64,000 bases of DNA from NCBI RefSeq assembly GCF_003970695.1, contig NZ_CP034570.1, forward strand, positions 3,038,001 to 3,102,000, in the 5' to 3' direction. The stretch is from Maribacter sp. MJ134 (GTDB lineage Bacteria; Bacteroidota; Bacteroidia; Flavobacteriales; Flavobacteriaceae). Made by a program: the position numbers and the translations under genes. Below are positions 26,500 to 35,444 of the stretch, piece after piece. The notes under the pieces were generated by a model. It did no database searches. It was not told the origin of the DNA and worked only from the letters and a program-made list of their open reading frames with translations. Each line of letters begins with the position of its first letter. Position 1 is the stretch's first letter.

Positions 26500-28746
26500 T
26501 TAACGTATTACTGTGATAGTTCCCTGTTTAAGGACTTCACTGGCATTCCTTATCTTATAATAGAATACCATGTTCTGTTTGGTAAATGCGGTGGACGTTT
26601 GCGGCCAATTGTTCTTATAGTCGAACTCGTTTACAACTTCCTCTCCCTGTTCGTTGTAAATAATTACATTCACATCTGGCTTGTTTGAATAGGAGTTTGG
26701 TATAACCCATTGATCGTTGATACCATCGCCGTTTACCGTAATGACATTAGGTACTTTGAAGGTATCTAAAATGCTAACCTCTACTTGTCTTATGATGTCA
26801 CAATTATCTATGGACGCCACCAAGGTATACGTTCCTGGTTCTGTAAAAGTTACACTGTCGGAGTTGCTCATTTCTGCGTTTGCAGAATTCATCCATCGGT
26901 AAGCTGTACCGCCACTAGCGGTAACCGTTCTTGAAGTACCTTCCGGTATAACAATATCTCCAGAGGGATTTAGGGTTATTAAGTTCTCATCCAAAGGAGA
27001 AACAGTTACTTCATTTGAAATGAGAGGACAACCGTCCCTATCCAATACTAGTCGGTATGTTCCGGGTGCGTTAATATCGTATTGCGCGTCTGTAGTATTT
27101 ACAGTAGCTCCTTCTAACTGCCATTCAAAGCTTTCCGAAGAAAGGTCGGTTGATGTGCTAATCGTCACAACATCACTGGCCGAGCAATAAATACTGCTTG
27201 TAGCGCTAATGGCTATGGTTTCACTAGTCAATAATTGAACGGACAGTACATTAGAGTTTTCATTATAGGAATCTATGGTGGCATTTAAACTGTAATCCCC
27301 ATTTTCAGAATTGGAAGCTATGCTTATCGATTTTCCATTTTGTCCCGTAAGGTCTGACCCATTTCTTAGCCACTGGTAGGTAAAGGCATCTTCTAAATCT
27401 GCCGTCACATCCGTGGTGGTTCCGTCAGCTGCGACAGCGTTAATAGTGGTTACATCAAGAATTATACTGGTATTTACACAAGACGTGTATGCATCCGCAT
27501 AATCCACAATTACCTCAAAAGCATCCGGAGCAACGGCTACCGTATTCTCTGAGTTCCTAACCGATGTGGAACAGGCGCCTCCTGATTGAGAAACCTCTGC
27601 GTAATAAGTACCCTCTTGGGTAATATTGAGGGAGTTATTTGTTTCCCCTGTAAGTTCTACACCATTTCTAAACCACTTATAGGTTGGTCCGCTAGCATCG
27701 GTGCTAACGCTCAACGTTTGTGTTTGAGACGGTAATACCACCACATTCGCCGGATTATCCCTTGTTACCGTAAAATTGTCCGCATTGGTCATCGTGATTG
27801 CGGCTGAACGTTCGGTACAAATTCCCGAACCTGAAATCTCAACAGCATAATCTCCCTCAAAACCTGCGTTTGCCGCATTAACGGTGTACGTAGTTCCTAT
27901 GGCCCCAGCTATGGCAACATCGTCCTTATACCATTGATAGCTCCATGAAGGGTCTGTAGTATTGATAGCCAAAGTTTCCGTGTCTCCTGAGCATAAAGCT
28001 GTCTTAGAGGGAGGTGCAACCGCGATACCTGCGCCGCCAGCACCTATCGTAACATCAACTATGTTAGAATCTGTATTACCGGACCCGGTACAAATGGGTC
28101 CGTAGTCTATAAACGCGTTGTACATTCCGCTTTGGGAAATGTTTATCGTATGGCCCGTTTCACCAGAAATTTGAGTTCCACTTCTAAACCATATGTATTG
28201 ATATGTTTCAGGGTTGGCTATATTATCAACTTGTAGGGTAATCGCATTTGTACTACAAATACTTCCCGGAGGTGTTCCATCTCCTGCTTCACTTATATTG
28301 AGATTTGAAGTGACGTCCATGTAGTACATGTTGTAGGCGTTAGATTCAGCCCCAAGTTTTACGGGATCGGTACTCCGCACTCTCATCTTGTAGCCTTGAC
28401 CACGAGTAGTAACGGGAATTGCGAAATCTGTATTGAAATCCGAATTGGAATTTTGATCGGTTATGGTTTTCAAGGTGGTTGGGGCATCAAAACTGCCATT
28501 GGCATCCGAGAGCTCCAGAATAAACTCATTACCGGCGTTGGCAGTGCCTGCCCAAGTAATGTTGACAAAATATTCATTGAATCCCCCGTTACCGGCACAA
28601 ATCGCCGTCCATGGGGAGTTACCCGCAAGATTAGGATTGTCCGCAGGTTCAGGTGCATTGATTACAATGGCCTGTGCTGTTAGTTGTAGGCAACTAAAGA
28701 GCAAAACCATTGCGCTTAAAACGTTCTTTTTGAAATTAGTTTTCAT
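26500..28746 (-). CDS. sprC: SprC, gliding-motility-associated secreted protein
   Basis: 748 residues. Signal peptide (VLLFSCLQLTAQA), then repeated Ig-like/PKD-type modules of about 90 residues with the recurrent pattern YQWYKDDVAIAGAIG or YKWFRNGVELTGETN. It ends with a gliding-motility-associated C-terminal domain (VPNVITVNGDGINDQW ... TITVIR), which targets it to the type IX secretion system. Size, architecture and position directly upstream of sprD-sprB-sprF match the F. johnsoniae sprC locus. The 182 bp upstream, shared with divergent glnS, contains the start region of the locus; I found no clear promoter consensus for sprC. Confidence 0.85.
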   Translation of the reverse strand: MKTNFKKNVLSAMVLLFSCLQLTAQAIVINAPEPADNPNLAGNSPWTAICAGNGGFNEYFVNITWAGTANAGNEFILELSDANGSFDAPTTLKTITDQNSNSDFNTDFAIPVTTRGQGYKMRVRSTDPVKLGAESNAYNMYYMDVTSNLNISEAGDGTPPGSICSTNAITLQVDNIANPETYQYIWFRSGTQISGETGHTINISQSGMYNAFIDYGPICTGSGNTDSNIVDVTIGAGGAGIAVAPPSKTALCSGDTETLAINTTDPSWSYQWYKDDVAIAGAIGTTYTVNAANAGFEGDYAVEISGSGICTERSAAITMTNADNFTVTRDNPANVVVLPSQTQTLSVSTDASGPTYKWFRNGVELTGETNNSLNITQEGTYYAEVSQSGGACSTSVRNSENTVAVAPDAFEVIVDYADAYTSCVNTSIILDVTTINAVAADGTTTDVTADLEDAFTYQWLRNGSDLTGQNGKSISIASNSENGDYSLNATIDSYNENSNVLSVQLLTSETIAISATSSIYCSASDVVTISTSTDLSSESFEWQLEGATVNTTDAQYDINAPGTYRLVLDRDGCPLISNEVTVSPLDENLITLNPSGDIVIPEGTSRTVTASGGTAYRWMNSANAEMSNSDSVTFTEPGTYTLVASIDNCDIIRQVEVSILDTFKVPNVITVNGDGINDQWVIPNSYSNKPDVNVIIYNEQGEEVVNEFDYKNNWPQTSTAFTKQNMVFYYKIRNASEVLKQGTITVIR

Positions 28747-28970
28747 AATGATCTGTAGTTTTGGGCCCCTACTTGTTATGAATTTCCGAGGTCATTTTCT
28801 TGTGTACCCTAGCATTCAACGTCAAATATGGTCTTTATAACGGATATTTTGAACTTATTGTTGTAGGGGTGAGCTTTTCTGTTGTGAAATGCGAAGTATG
28901 CAAGGTCTATCCATTTTAAACTTAGCTATTGTGGCATTTTTGCTACTTTTGTAGCCTGAAAAATAATGAC

Positions 28971-30656
28971 ATGAGCGAGACAACAAAGTCTTTGAATTTT
29001 ATAGAGCAAATCGTTGAGGAGGATCTAGGTAAAACCCATTCAAACAATGAGCTCCGTTTTAGGTTTCCACCAGAGCCCAATGGCTATTTGCATATCGGCC
29101 ATGCGAGTTCAATTTGTTTAAATTTTGGTCTGGGTCTTCGCTATGATGCCCCTGTTAATCTTCGATTTGACGATACCAACCCGGCAAAAGAGGAACAAGA
29201 ATTTGTTGACGCCATTAAACGGGACGTAGAATGGTTGGGCTATCAATGGGATACCGAACGGTATGCCTCTGATTACTTTCAACAACTCTATGATTGGGCC
29301 GTACAGCTCATTAAGGATGGTAAGGCCTATGTTGATGACCAATCTTCAGAAGAAATGGCCGCGCAAAAAGGCACGCCAACGGAACCGGGAACAGATAGCC
29401 CGAACAGAAATAGGCCCATAGAAGAAAATTTAGCGCTTTTCGAAGCGATGAAAGATGGAAAATTCGATGAAGGTACCCACGTGCTTCGCGCAAAAATTGA
29501 TATGGCCTCCTCAAATATGTTAATGCGTGATCCTATCATGTACCGTATTCTGCACAAAAGCCATCATAGGACAAATACCGATTGGTGTATTTATCCGATG
29601 TACGACTGGACCCACGGGGAGAGCGATTACATAGAGCAGGTATCACATTCCTTTTGTACGCTAGAGTTTGCCATGCATCGCGAGTTGTACGATTGGTTTT
29701 TAGATCAGGTCTATGATGAAAATAAAGTTCGCCCAAAACAACGCGAATTTGCCCGTAGAAATCTAAGTCATACGGTAGTGAGTAAGCGTAAGCTTGCTCA
29801 ATTGGTAGAACAAAATGTGGTACATGGCTGGGACGACCCAAGAATGCCAACAATCTCCGGTTTACGCAGAAGAGGCTATACCCCCGAATCCATTAGAAAT
29901 TTTGCGGACACTATAGGTATTGCCAAGCGGGACAATTTAATCGACGTTTCTTTGCTGGAGTTTCATATTCGGGAACATCTAAATAAAATTACGCCAAGGG
30001 TAATGGGTGTTCTAGACCCATTGAAATTGGTTATTACCAACTATCCTGAGGCTGGGGAAGAATGGCTGGAAGCAGAGAATAGTCCCGAGGATGAAACTTT
30101 AGGAACAAGACAGGTTCCTTTTTCTGGAGAACTTTACATTGAAAAGGCAGATTTTAGAGAACAGGCCAACAAGAAATTCTTTCGGTTAAAGTTAGGGGGA
30201 GAAGTGCGTTTAAAAAACGGATACATCATAAAGGCGGAAAGTTGCACCAAAGATTCCGATGGAAATATTACCGAAGTTCAATGTACCTATGACCCTAAAA
30301 GTAAGAGCGGTAGTGGCACTGAAGAGAGTTTAAGACGCGTTAAGGGCACGTTGCACTGGGTATCCATAAAGCACGCCATAGAGGCGGAAATTCGCCTTTA
30401 CGACCGCTTATTTACCGATGAAAGCCCCGATACCCACAAGGACAAGGATTTTATGGAGTTCGTTAATCCGGATTCTTTGAAAGTAATAACCGGTTTCTTA
30501 GAGCCTAGTTTAAAAGACGCCAAGGTAGAGGACCGTTTTCAATTTCAGCGTATTGGGTATTTTTGTGTGGATCCTGACAGCACTGCTGAAAAATTGGTGT
30601 TCAACAGAACAGTAGGTCTCCGTGATTCTTGGGCCAAGATTCAGCAAAAAAGATAG
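28971..30656 (+). CDS. glnS: glutamine--tRNA ligase
   Basis: 561 residues from MSETTKSLNFIEQ. An upstream in-frame ATG at 28929 is rejected because a TACTTTTG -7 element (28944-28951) lies after it. Class I signatures are present: PNGYLHIGHA (HIGH) and VVSKRKL (KMSKS), plus the GlnRS C-terminal beta-barrel domains. It charges tRNA-Gln with glutamine in the cytosol. The presence of GlnRS implies this organism does not rely solely on GatCAB transamidation for Gln-tRNA. The next 190 bp carries no recognisable feature. Confidence 0.97.
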   Translation: MSETTKSLNFIEQIVEEDLGKTHSNNELRFRFPPEPNGYLHIGHASSICLNFGLGLRYDAPVNLRFDDTNPAKEEQEFVDAIKRDVEWLGYQWDTERYASDYFQQLYDWAVQLIKDGKAYVDDQSSEEMAAQKGTPTEPGTDSPNRNRPIEENLALFEAMKDGKFDEGTHVLRAKIDMASSNMLMRDPIMYRILHKSHHRTNTDWCIYPMYDWTHGESDYIEQVSHSFCTLEFAMHRELYDWFLDQVYDENKVRPKQREFARRNLSHTVVSKRKLAQLVEQNVVHGWDDPRMPTISGLRRRGYTPESIRNFADTIGIAKRDNLIDVSLLEFHIREHLNKITPRVMGVLDPLKLVITNYPEAGEEWLEAENSPEDETLGTRQVPFSGELYIEKADFREQANKKFFRLKLGGEVRLKNGYIIKAESCTKDSDGNITEVQCTYDPKSKSGSGTEESLRRVKGTLHWVSIKHAIEAEIRLYDRLFTDESPDTHKDKDFMEFVNPDSLKVITGFLEPSLKDAKVEDRFQFQRIGYFCVDPDSTAEKLVFNRTVGLRDSWAKIQQKR

Positions 30657-30848
30657 CACTTCAAAAAAGACTGATTGTTTTATTACTTTCAATTTTAGCT
30701 TGTTCTATTTTCAGATGAGCAAGACTACACCGTGTTTACCAATCGACCAAACTCACTTCACTGCGCTGCTCGCCATAAATAATTGAAAAAAAGCCTCGTT
30801 TTTCGTAGGGAAATTGCAGAGCCTTCGTCTTATCATCAAAATTAAGCG

Positions 30849-32129
30849 ATGAAAAAGACCCTGACCCTTGTGCTTTTGTTTATTGGATTAATCATCAATG
30901 CCCAAGAAAACAGTATTAACAAAATAACCTTCGAAGGTTTAAAACGAACAAAGGAAACTTTTCTTAAACGGCTAATCAAGACCAAAGAAGGGGCGGTTTT
31001 GGACACCTTAAAAATTATTGGGGATGTAGAGCGGCTAAAGCGGCTTCCGGGTATTGCCAATGCAAGTTATACCTTTGCAGAAACGCCTAGTGGCACTGAC
31101 CTAACCTATACTATAGAAGAAAATTTTACCTTAATTCCGGGCTTGCGTATAGCTACGGCGAACGATGGCAGCTTCGCTTATCGTGTTTCGGCCTTTGAGT
31201 TCAATCTTTTTGGCAACAACCAGTTACTAGGTGCTTTTTATGAAAAGAACGTCTTTAACTCTTATGGAGCTTTTTGGGAACATCCCTTTCTATTTAGTGA
31301 TAAACTTGGGGTTGGCTTAAACTATCAGGACGTAACGACCCAAGAACCCGTTTTTTTCGAAGAGGGAGATAAGAATTATCGCTTTAATTCTAGAAACTTA
31401 GAGGCCAATCTTCTCTTTTCTTTCGATTTTAACAATGAAGCCGAACTGGGCGCCATTCTGGTTAAGGAAAGTTATAGTTTTGAAGGTAACGACCCTCCTC
31501 TTCCCAATAGGCCTTTAAACCTAAACGCAGATAAACTTATTTATAGGGCCGCCTATCGCTACGTTGATCTGGACATCGAATATCAATATCTGGATGGATT
31601 GCAAAGTGAATTTACGGGACAGTACATACAACTGCTACAGGGTGATGCCCCAGGAGAAGAATTTTTACAAAGCTTCATTTCCCTAAGAAATGATCTGACC
31701 TACTATAAAAAAATTGGCAAAGGCGGCAATTGGGCCAATAGATTACGCTTGGCTGCAGCGATTGGTAATGAGGATTCTCCGTTTGCCCCTTTCACGTTGG
31801 ATAATCAGCTGAATATACGTGGCGTAGGGAATACAGTAGACCGTGGAACGGCTGCAATAGTTCTAAATACGGAATATAGGCACACCCTTTACGAAAAAGG
31901 TTGGTTCGTCATACAGAGTAACGCCTTTGTTGACGTGGGCTCCTGGCGAAATGCAGGTGAAGACTTCTCTCAGCTTTTTGACGGTACTTCTACAAGATTA
32001 TATCCTGGCCTAGGTCTGCGTTTCATTCACAAGCGTATTTTCAATGCGGTCTTTCGATTAGATTATGGCTTTGGAATTGGAAACAACGCAACTAACGGAC
32101 TCGTTTTTGGAATAGGTCAATATTTTTAA
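30849..32129 (+). CDS. Omp85/BamA-like outer membrane protein with one POTRA-like domain
   Basis: 426 residues with a signal peptide (LTLVLLFIGLIINAQ). A single POTRA-like domain (about 22-95, INKITFEGLKRTKETFLKRLI) precedes a C-terminal beta-barrel in the surface-antigen/Omp85 style. The barrel contains LNIRGVGN-type and GLGLRFIHKRIFNAVFRLDYGFG motifs, and the last residue is Phe as in many outer membrane barrels. It is much shorter than BamA (five POTRAs) and probably a lineage-specific TamA-like or FhaC-like protein. Substrate unknown. Monocistronic, ended by a shared bidirectional terminator. Confidence 0.8.
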   Translation: MKKTLTLVLLFIGLIINAQENSINKITFEGLKRTKETFLKRLIKTKEGAVLDTLKIIGDVERLKRLPGIANASYTFAETPSGTDLTYTIEENFTLIPGLRIATANDGSFAYRVSAFEFNLFGNNQLLGAFYEKNVFNSYGAFWEHPFLFSDKLGVGLNYQDVTTQEPVFFEEGDKNYRFNSRNLEANLLFSFDFNNEAELGAILVKESYSFEGNDPPLPNRPLNLNADKLIYRAAYRYVDLDIEYQYLDGLQSEFTGQYIQLLQGDAPGEEFLQSFISLRNDLTYYKKIGKGGNWANRLRLAAAIGNEDSPFAPFTLDNQLNIRGVGNTVDRGTAAIVLNTEYRHTLYEKGWFVIQSNAFVDVGSWRNAGEDFSQLFDGTSTRLYPGLGLRFIHKRIFNAVFRLDYGFGIGNNATNGLVFGIGQYF

Positions 32130-32158
32130 GGTTCGCAATGCGGTTTTTAGCCAATAGA

Positions 32159-32189
32159 AAAAGGCCCAGTCCGTATGGATTGGGCCTTT
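32159..32189. terminator. bidirectional terminator between the Omp85-like and SPFH genes
   Basis: Stem AAAAGGCCCA / TGGGCCTTTC with a 10-12 nt partly paired loop, T-run on the plus strand and A-run before it. Both convergent genes end into it. Confidence 0.8.
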
Positions 32190-32208
32190 CTTTTTGATAT
32201 GCGCTTAC

Positions 32209-33141
32209 CTATTCTTTGTTCTTCTTTGGGACATTGGTCTTTTTCATAGACTCACCGATCATATTACTGGCGGTGAAGGAAGCCACCATATTATTTAGCA
32301 TGTCACTCCCTGCTTGTGGAGAATTTGGTAATAGAATTAAATTAGTGTTCGTTTCCTCACCGATGCTTTGTAGGGTATCATAATGCTGTGTTACTACAAT
32401 AAGCGCGGAAGCCTCTTGGCTATTAATGCCCACTTTGTTCAACACTTCTACAGATTCCTCTAGGCCACGGGCAATTTCTCTACGTTGGTCTGCAATACCC
32501 TGCCCCTGCAGGCGCTTACTCTCTGCTTCGGCCTTTGCTTTTTCTACGATTAGAATTCTTGCGGCATCCCCTTCGAACTGTGCGGCAATCTTTTCACGTT
32601 CGGATGCGTTAATTCGGTTCATGGCCTGTTTTACCTGAGCGTCCGGGTCAATATCGGTAACTAAGGTTTTAATAATATCAAACCCATAATCTGACATGGC
32701 GTCGTTCAATTCTGCCTTTACGGCCAAAGCAATATCATCTTTCTTAACGAAAACATCATCCAATTTCATTTTTGGGACCTCTGCCCGTACGACATCAAAA
32801 ACATATGAAGTAATTTGGTCGTGTGGATAGTCTAACTTGTAGAAAGCATCGTAAACTTTATCCTTGATTACCTTGTACTGCACAGAAACTTTTAGTCGTA
32901 CAAAAACATCATCTAACGTTTTAGTCTCAATGATGACATCCAATTGTTGAATTTTTAAACTCAACCTTCCCGCGATGCGCTGTACAAAGGGAATTTTAAA
33001 TTGAAGTCCAGAATGTCTTATACTACTGAATTTACCGAAGGTTTCCACAATAGCAGCTGTTTGCTGTTTTACGATAAAAATACCCGAAATAATCACTAGG
33101 ATTACAAAAATAACAATTGGTATAATAAAGAAGTTTCCCAT
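32209..33141 (-). CDS. SPFH/band-7 domain membrane protein
   Basis: 310 residues. One N-terminal transmembrane helix (about 4-24, IIPIVIFVILVIISGIFIV), then a band-7/SPFH domain (25-200; QTAAIVETFGKFSSIRHSGLQFKIPF, YVFDVVRAEVPKM). An Ala/Glu/Lys-rich coiled coil follows (AEAESKRLQGQGIADQRREIARGL). It resembles stomatin/QmcA-type scaffolds that assemble as oligomers on the inner membrane, often with proteases. There is no NfeD or protease gene beside it here. Specific role unknown. Confidence 0.88.
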   Translation of the reverse strand: MGNFFIIPIVIFVILVIISGIFIVKQQTAAIVETFGKFSSIRHSGLQFKIPFVQRIAGRLSLKIQQLDVIIETKTLDDVFVRLKVSVQYKVIKDKVYDAFYKLDYPHDQITSYVFDVVRAEVPKMKLDDVFVKKDDIALAVKAELNDAMSDYGFDIIKTLVTDIDPDAQVKQAMNRINASEREKIAAQFEGDAARILIVEKAKAEAESKRLQGQGIADQRREIARGLEESVEVLNKVGINSQEASALIVVTQHYDTLQSIGEETNTNLILLPNSPQAGSDMLNNMVASFTASNMIGESMKKTNVPKKNKE

Positions 33142-33297
33142 AATATCTTGATTTTAGTTAATATTGGTAATTTACGAAATCGCTATCGTATATGTGTCGT
33201 ATTTACTTGGGATTTGTTACATTGTTTCTTCAGGCAATACTACTTCCAAATGTTGCCTAACGTAATTAACAGAAGAATTTAGACAAGAACTTTATAC

Positions 33298-33705
33298 ATG
33301 GCTGGCAAAAAAGATCTCTCGTTGTTACAAAAAGAACTTACCCCTATTCTTAACCCGGGCGAGTTCGTTTTTGTCACGACAAAGGACAGTTCAATTGTCA
33401 ATAATGGGGAGGCTATAGGTCAATTTAAAGAAAAAGAAGGTTTTACGCTAATTCTCGAGAGAGGCAAAGCACGAGAATTAGGTTTATCCTACGACTACAT
33501 TGCCTCATGGATAACGCTGTCCGTGCATTCTTCTTTGGAGGCTGTTGGTTTAACGGCATTATTTTCTACGGAATTGGCGAAACACGAGATAAGTTGTAAT
33601 GTTATCGCGGGTTACTACCATGATCACATTTTTGTAGCAAAAAAGGATGCCGATAGGGCTATGACTGTTTTATCAAACCTAGCAGAGAATAAAAATAAAC
33701 AGTAA
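33298..33705 (+). CDS. ACT domain-containing protein (DUF2241-type)
   Basis: 135 residues forming two ACT-like halves. The N-terminal half contains LNPGEFVFVTTKDSS and GFTLILERGKARELGL; the C-terminal half has WITLSVHSSLEAVGLTALFSTELAKHEISCNVIAGYYHDHIFV. The HSSLEAVGLTA and AGYYHDHIFV motifs are characteristic of the DUF2241/ACT family, thought to bind small ligands such as amino acids. Ligand unknown. Convergent with gltX, with only 25 bp between the stops. Confidence 0.8.
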   Translation: MAGKKDLSLLQKELTPILNPGEFVFVTTKDSSIVNNGEAIGQFKEKEGFTLILERGKARELGLSYDYIASWITLSVHSSLEAVGLTALFSTELAKHEISCNVIAGYYHDHIFVAKKDADRAMTVLSNLAENKNKQ

Positions 33706-33730
33706 TGGCTTGAGTCCGAAAACCAGCTTC

Positions 33731-35242
33731 CTAGCCGAGTAATTTTATAGCTTTACGTATTCTAGAAATAGTTTCAGTCTTACCAATCATTGCTATAATA
33801 TCAAAAATATGCGGCCCTTTCATATCTCCGACCAGTACTAAACGCAACGGCGGCATTACTTTTCCGAATGAAAGTTCTTTTTCAGTTATCCATGCCTTTA
33901 CCATGGTCTCGGTGTCTTGAGCGGTGAAATCATCTATGGATTCCAAGACCAATGCAAGCTCTTCCATTATAGCCCCTGTTCCTTCCTTCCATTGCTTCTT
34001 GACCGCTTTCTCGTTGTAGCCATTTGGTGATAGAAAAAAATAGTCGCTCAAATCCCAGAAATCCGAAACGAAAACGGCACGTTCCTTAATCAAGGAAATT
34101 ACTTCTTCTATGTAATCCAAGCCATATTCCTCTTGCTCCGATGCTAATTTTGTATCAAGTTCCTCTTTAAATGCTATTGCGAGATCTGCATTTTGCATAA
34201 CCTGCATGTACTGTTGATTATACCATTTGGTTTTATCTGGGTCAAACCGCGCTCCAGATTTGTTTACACGGTCTAAAGAGAAGGATTTGACCAACTCGTC
34301 CAGGCTGAACAGTTCCTGTTCCGTTCCTGGATTCCATCCCAATAAGGCCAAAAAATTAATAACGGCTTCAGGAAAATATCCCGCTTCTTTATACCCCGCT
34401 GCATCCTTCCAAGAAAGGGGAAATACCGGAAAGCCCCCTTTCTCACCATCTCGTTTGCTTAGTTTTCCCTTTCCTACAGGTTTCATTATTAAGGGTAAAT
34501 GAGCAAATTCCGGGGCCTGCCATTCAAAAGCATCATATAACTGTTGGTGTAGGGCCAAAGACGGCAACCATTCTTCGCCCCGTATAACATGAGTAATTTC
34601 CATTAAATGGTCATCAACAATATTGGCCAAATGATACGTGGGCATGCCGTCACTTTTAAATAATACTTTATCATCCAAGACATTGGTGTCTATTTCCATA
34701 GCTCCACGTATGGTGTCCTTAAGGTGAAGTTTTTCGTCGGGAGGGGTTAAAAATCGTATGACATAATCGTCTCCGGAGTTGAGTCTTTTTTCAACAGCCT
34801 CGGGCATCATTGATAAAGAATTGTCCAATTTTAATCTGTTATGCCAATTATAAATAAAAGTTTTACCCTTTGATTCATGGTCTTTACGATGAAAATTAAG
34901 GTTCTCGGCGGTATCAAAGGCATAATACGCTTTGCCCTTTACAATGAGTTCCTCTGCATAGGCCTTATATAAATGCTTTCTTTCGCTTTGTCTGTAGGGT
35001 CCAAAATTGCCCTCTTTACCAACGCCCTCATCAAAAGGAATTCCGCACCAGTTCAAAGCATCTACGATATATTCTTCCGCGCCTTCTACATATCTATTCT
35101 GATCCGTATCCTCGATTCTGAGAATAAAATCGCCTTTATGTTTTTTAGCAAAAAGATAATTGAACAATGCAGTGCGAACACCACCAATATGCAAGGGTCC
35201 TGTAGGGCTTGGCGCAAAACGCACTCGTACTTTATTTGTCAT
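33731..35242 (-). CDS. gltX: glutamate--tRNA ligase
   Basis: 503 residues from MTNKVRVRFAPSPTG; the open frame extends 13 codons further upstream but the family starts here. Class I motifs are present: SPTGPLHIGG (HIGH) and KLSKRDG (KMSKS). It attaches glutamate to tRNA-Glu. A TACCTTTG -7-like element on the minus strand (35247-35254) ends 5 nt before the ATG, so the mRNA may be leaderless or nearly so. Confidence 0.97.
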   Translation of the reverse strand: MTNKVRVRFAPSPTGPLHIGGVRTALFNYLFAKKHKGDFILRIEDTDQNRYVEGAEEYIVDALNWCGIPFDEGVGKEGNFGPYRQSERKHLYKAYAEELIVKGKAYYAFDTAENLNFHRKDHESKGKTFIYNWHNRLKLDNSLSMMPEAVEKRLNSGDDYVIRFLTPPDEKLHLKDTIRGAMEIDTNVLDDKVLFKSDGMPTYHLANIVDDHLMEITHVIRGEEWLPSLALHQQLYDAFEWQAPEFAHLPLIMKPVGKGKLSKRDGEKGGFPVFPLSWKDAAGYKEAGYFPEAVINFLALLGWNPGTEQELFSLDELVKSFSLDRVNKSGARFDPDKTKWYNQQYMQVMQNADLAIAFKEELDTKLASEQEEYGLDYIEEVISLIKERAVFVSDFWDLSDYFFLSPNGYNEKAVKKQWKEGTGAIMEELALVLESIDDFTAQDTETMVKAWITEKELSFGKVMPPLRLVLVGDMKGPHIFDIIAMIGKTETISRIRKAIKLLG

Positions 35243-35444
35243 TGAGCAAAGGTATAAAAAGCGGCGTATCCCTAGAATCATTTCTCAAGAGAAATTATAT
35301 AATCGACACCGCCAAGACCATACTCTTTTAAAATAACCAAAAGCGGGGTGAGGGTTGCTAAACCATTCATCTTATCGCTTTTAACAAATTTTTCTAATTG
35401 AAAAAATTAGATTACGCCTATCTTGGCTTTAAATATCCATACAA

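Noticed and set aside
28929..28970. Upstream start for glnS giving 14 extra residues
   Set aside because: The extra codons overlap a TACTTTTG promoter element and are not part of the GlnRS family N-terminus.
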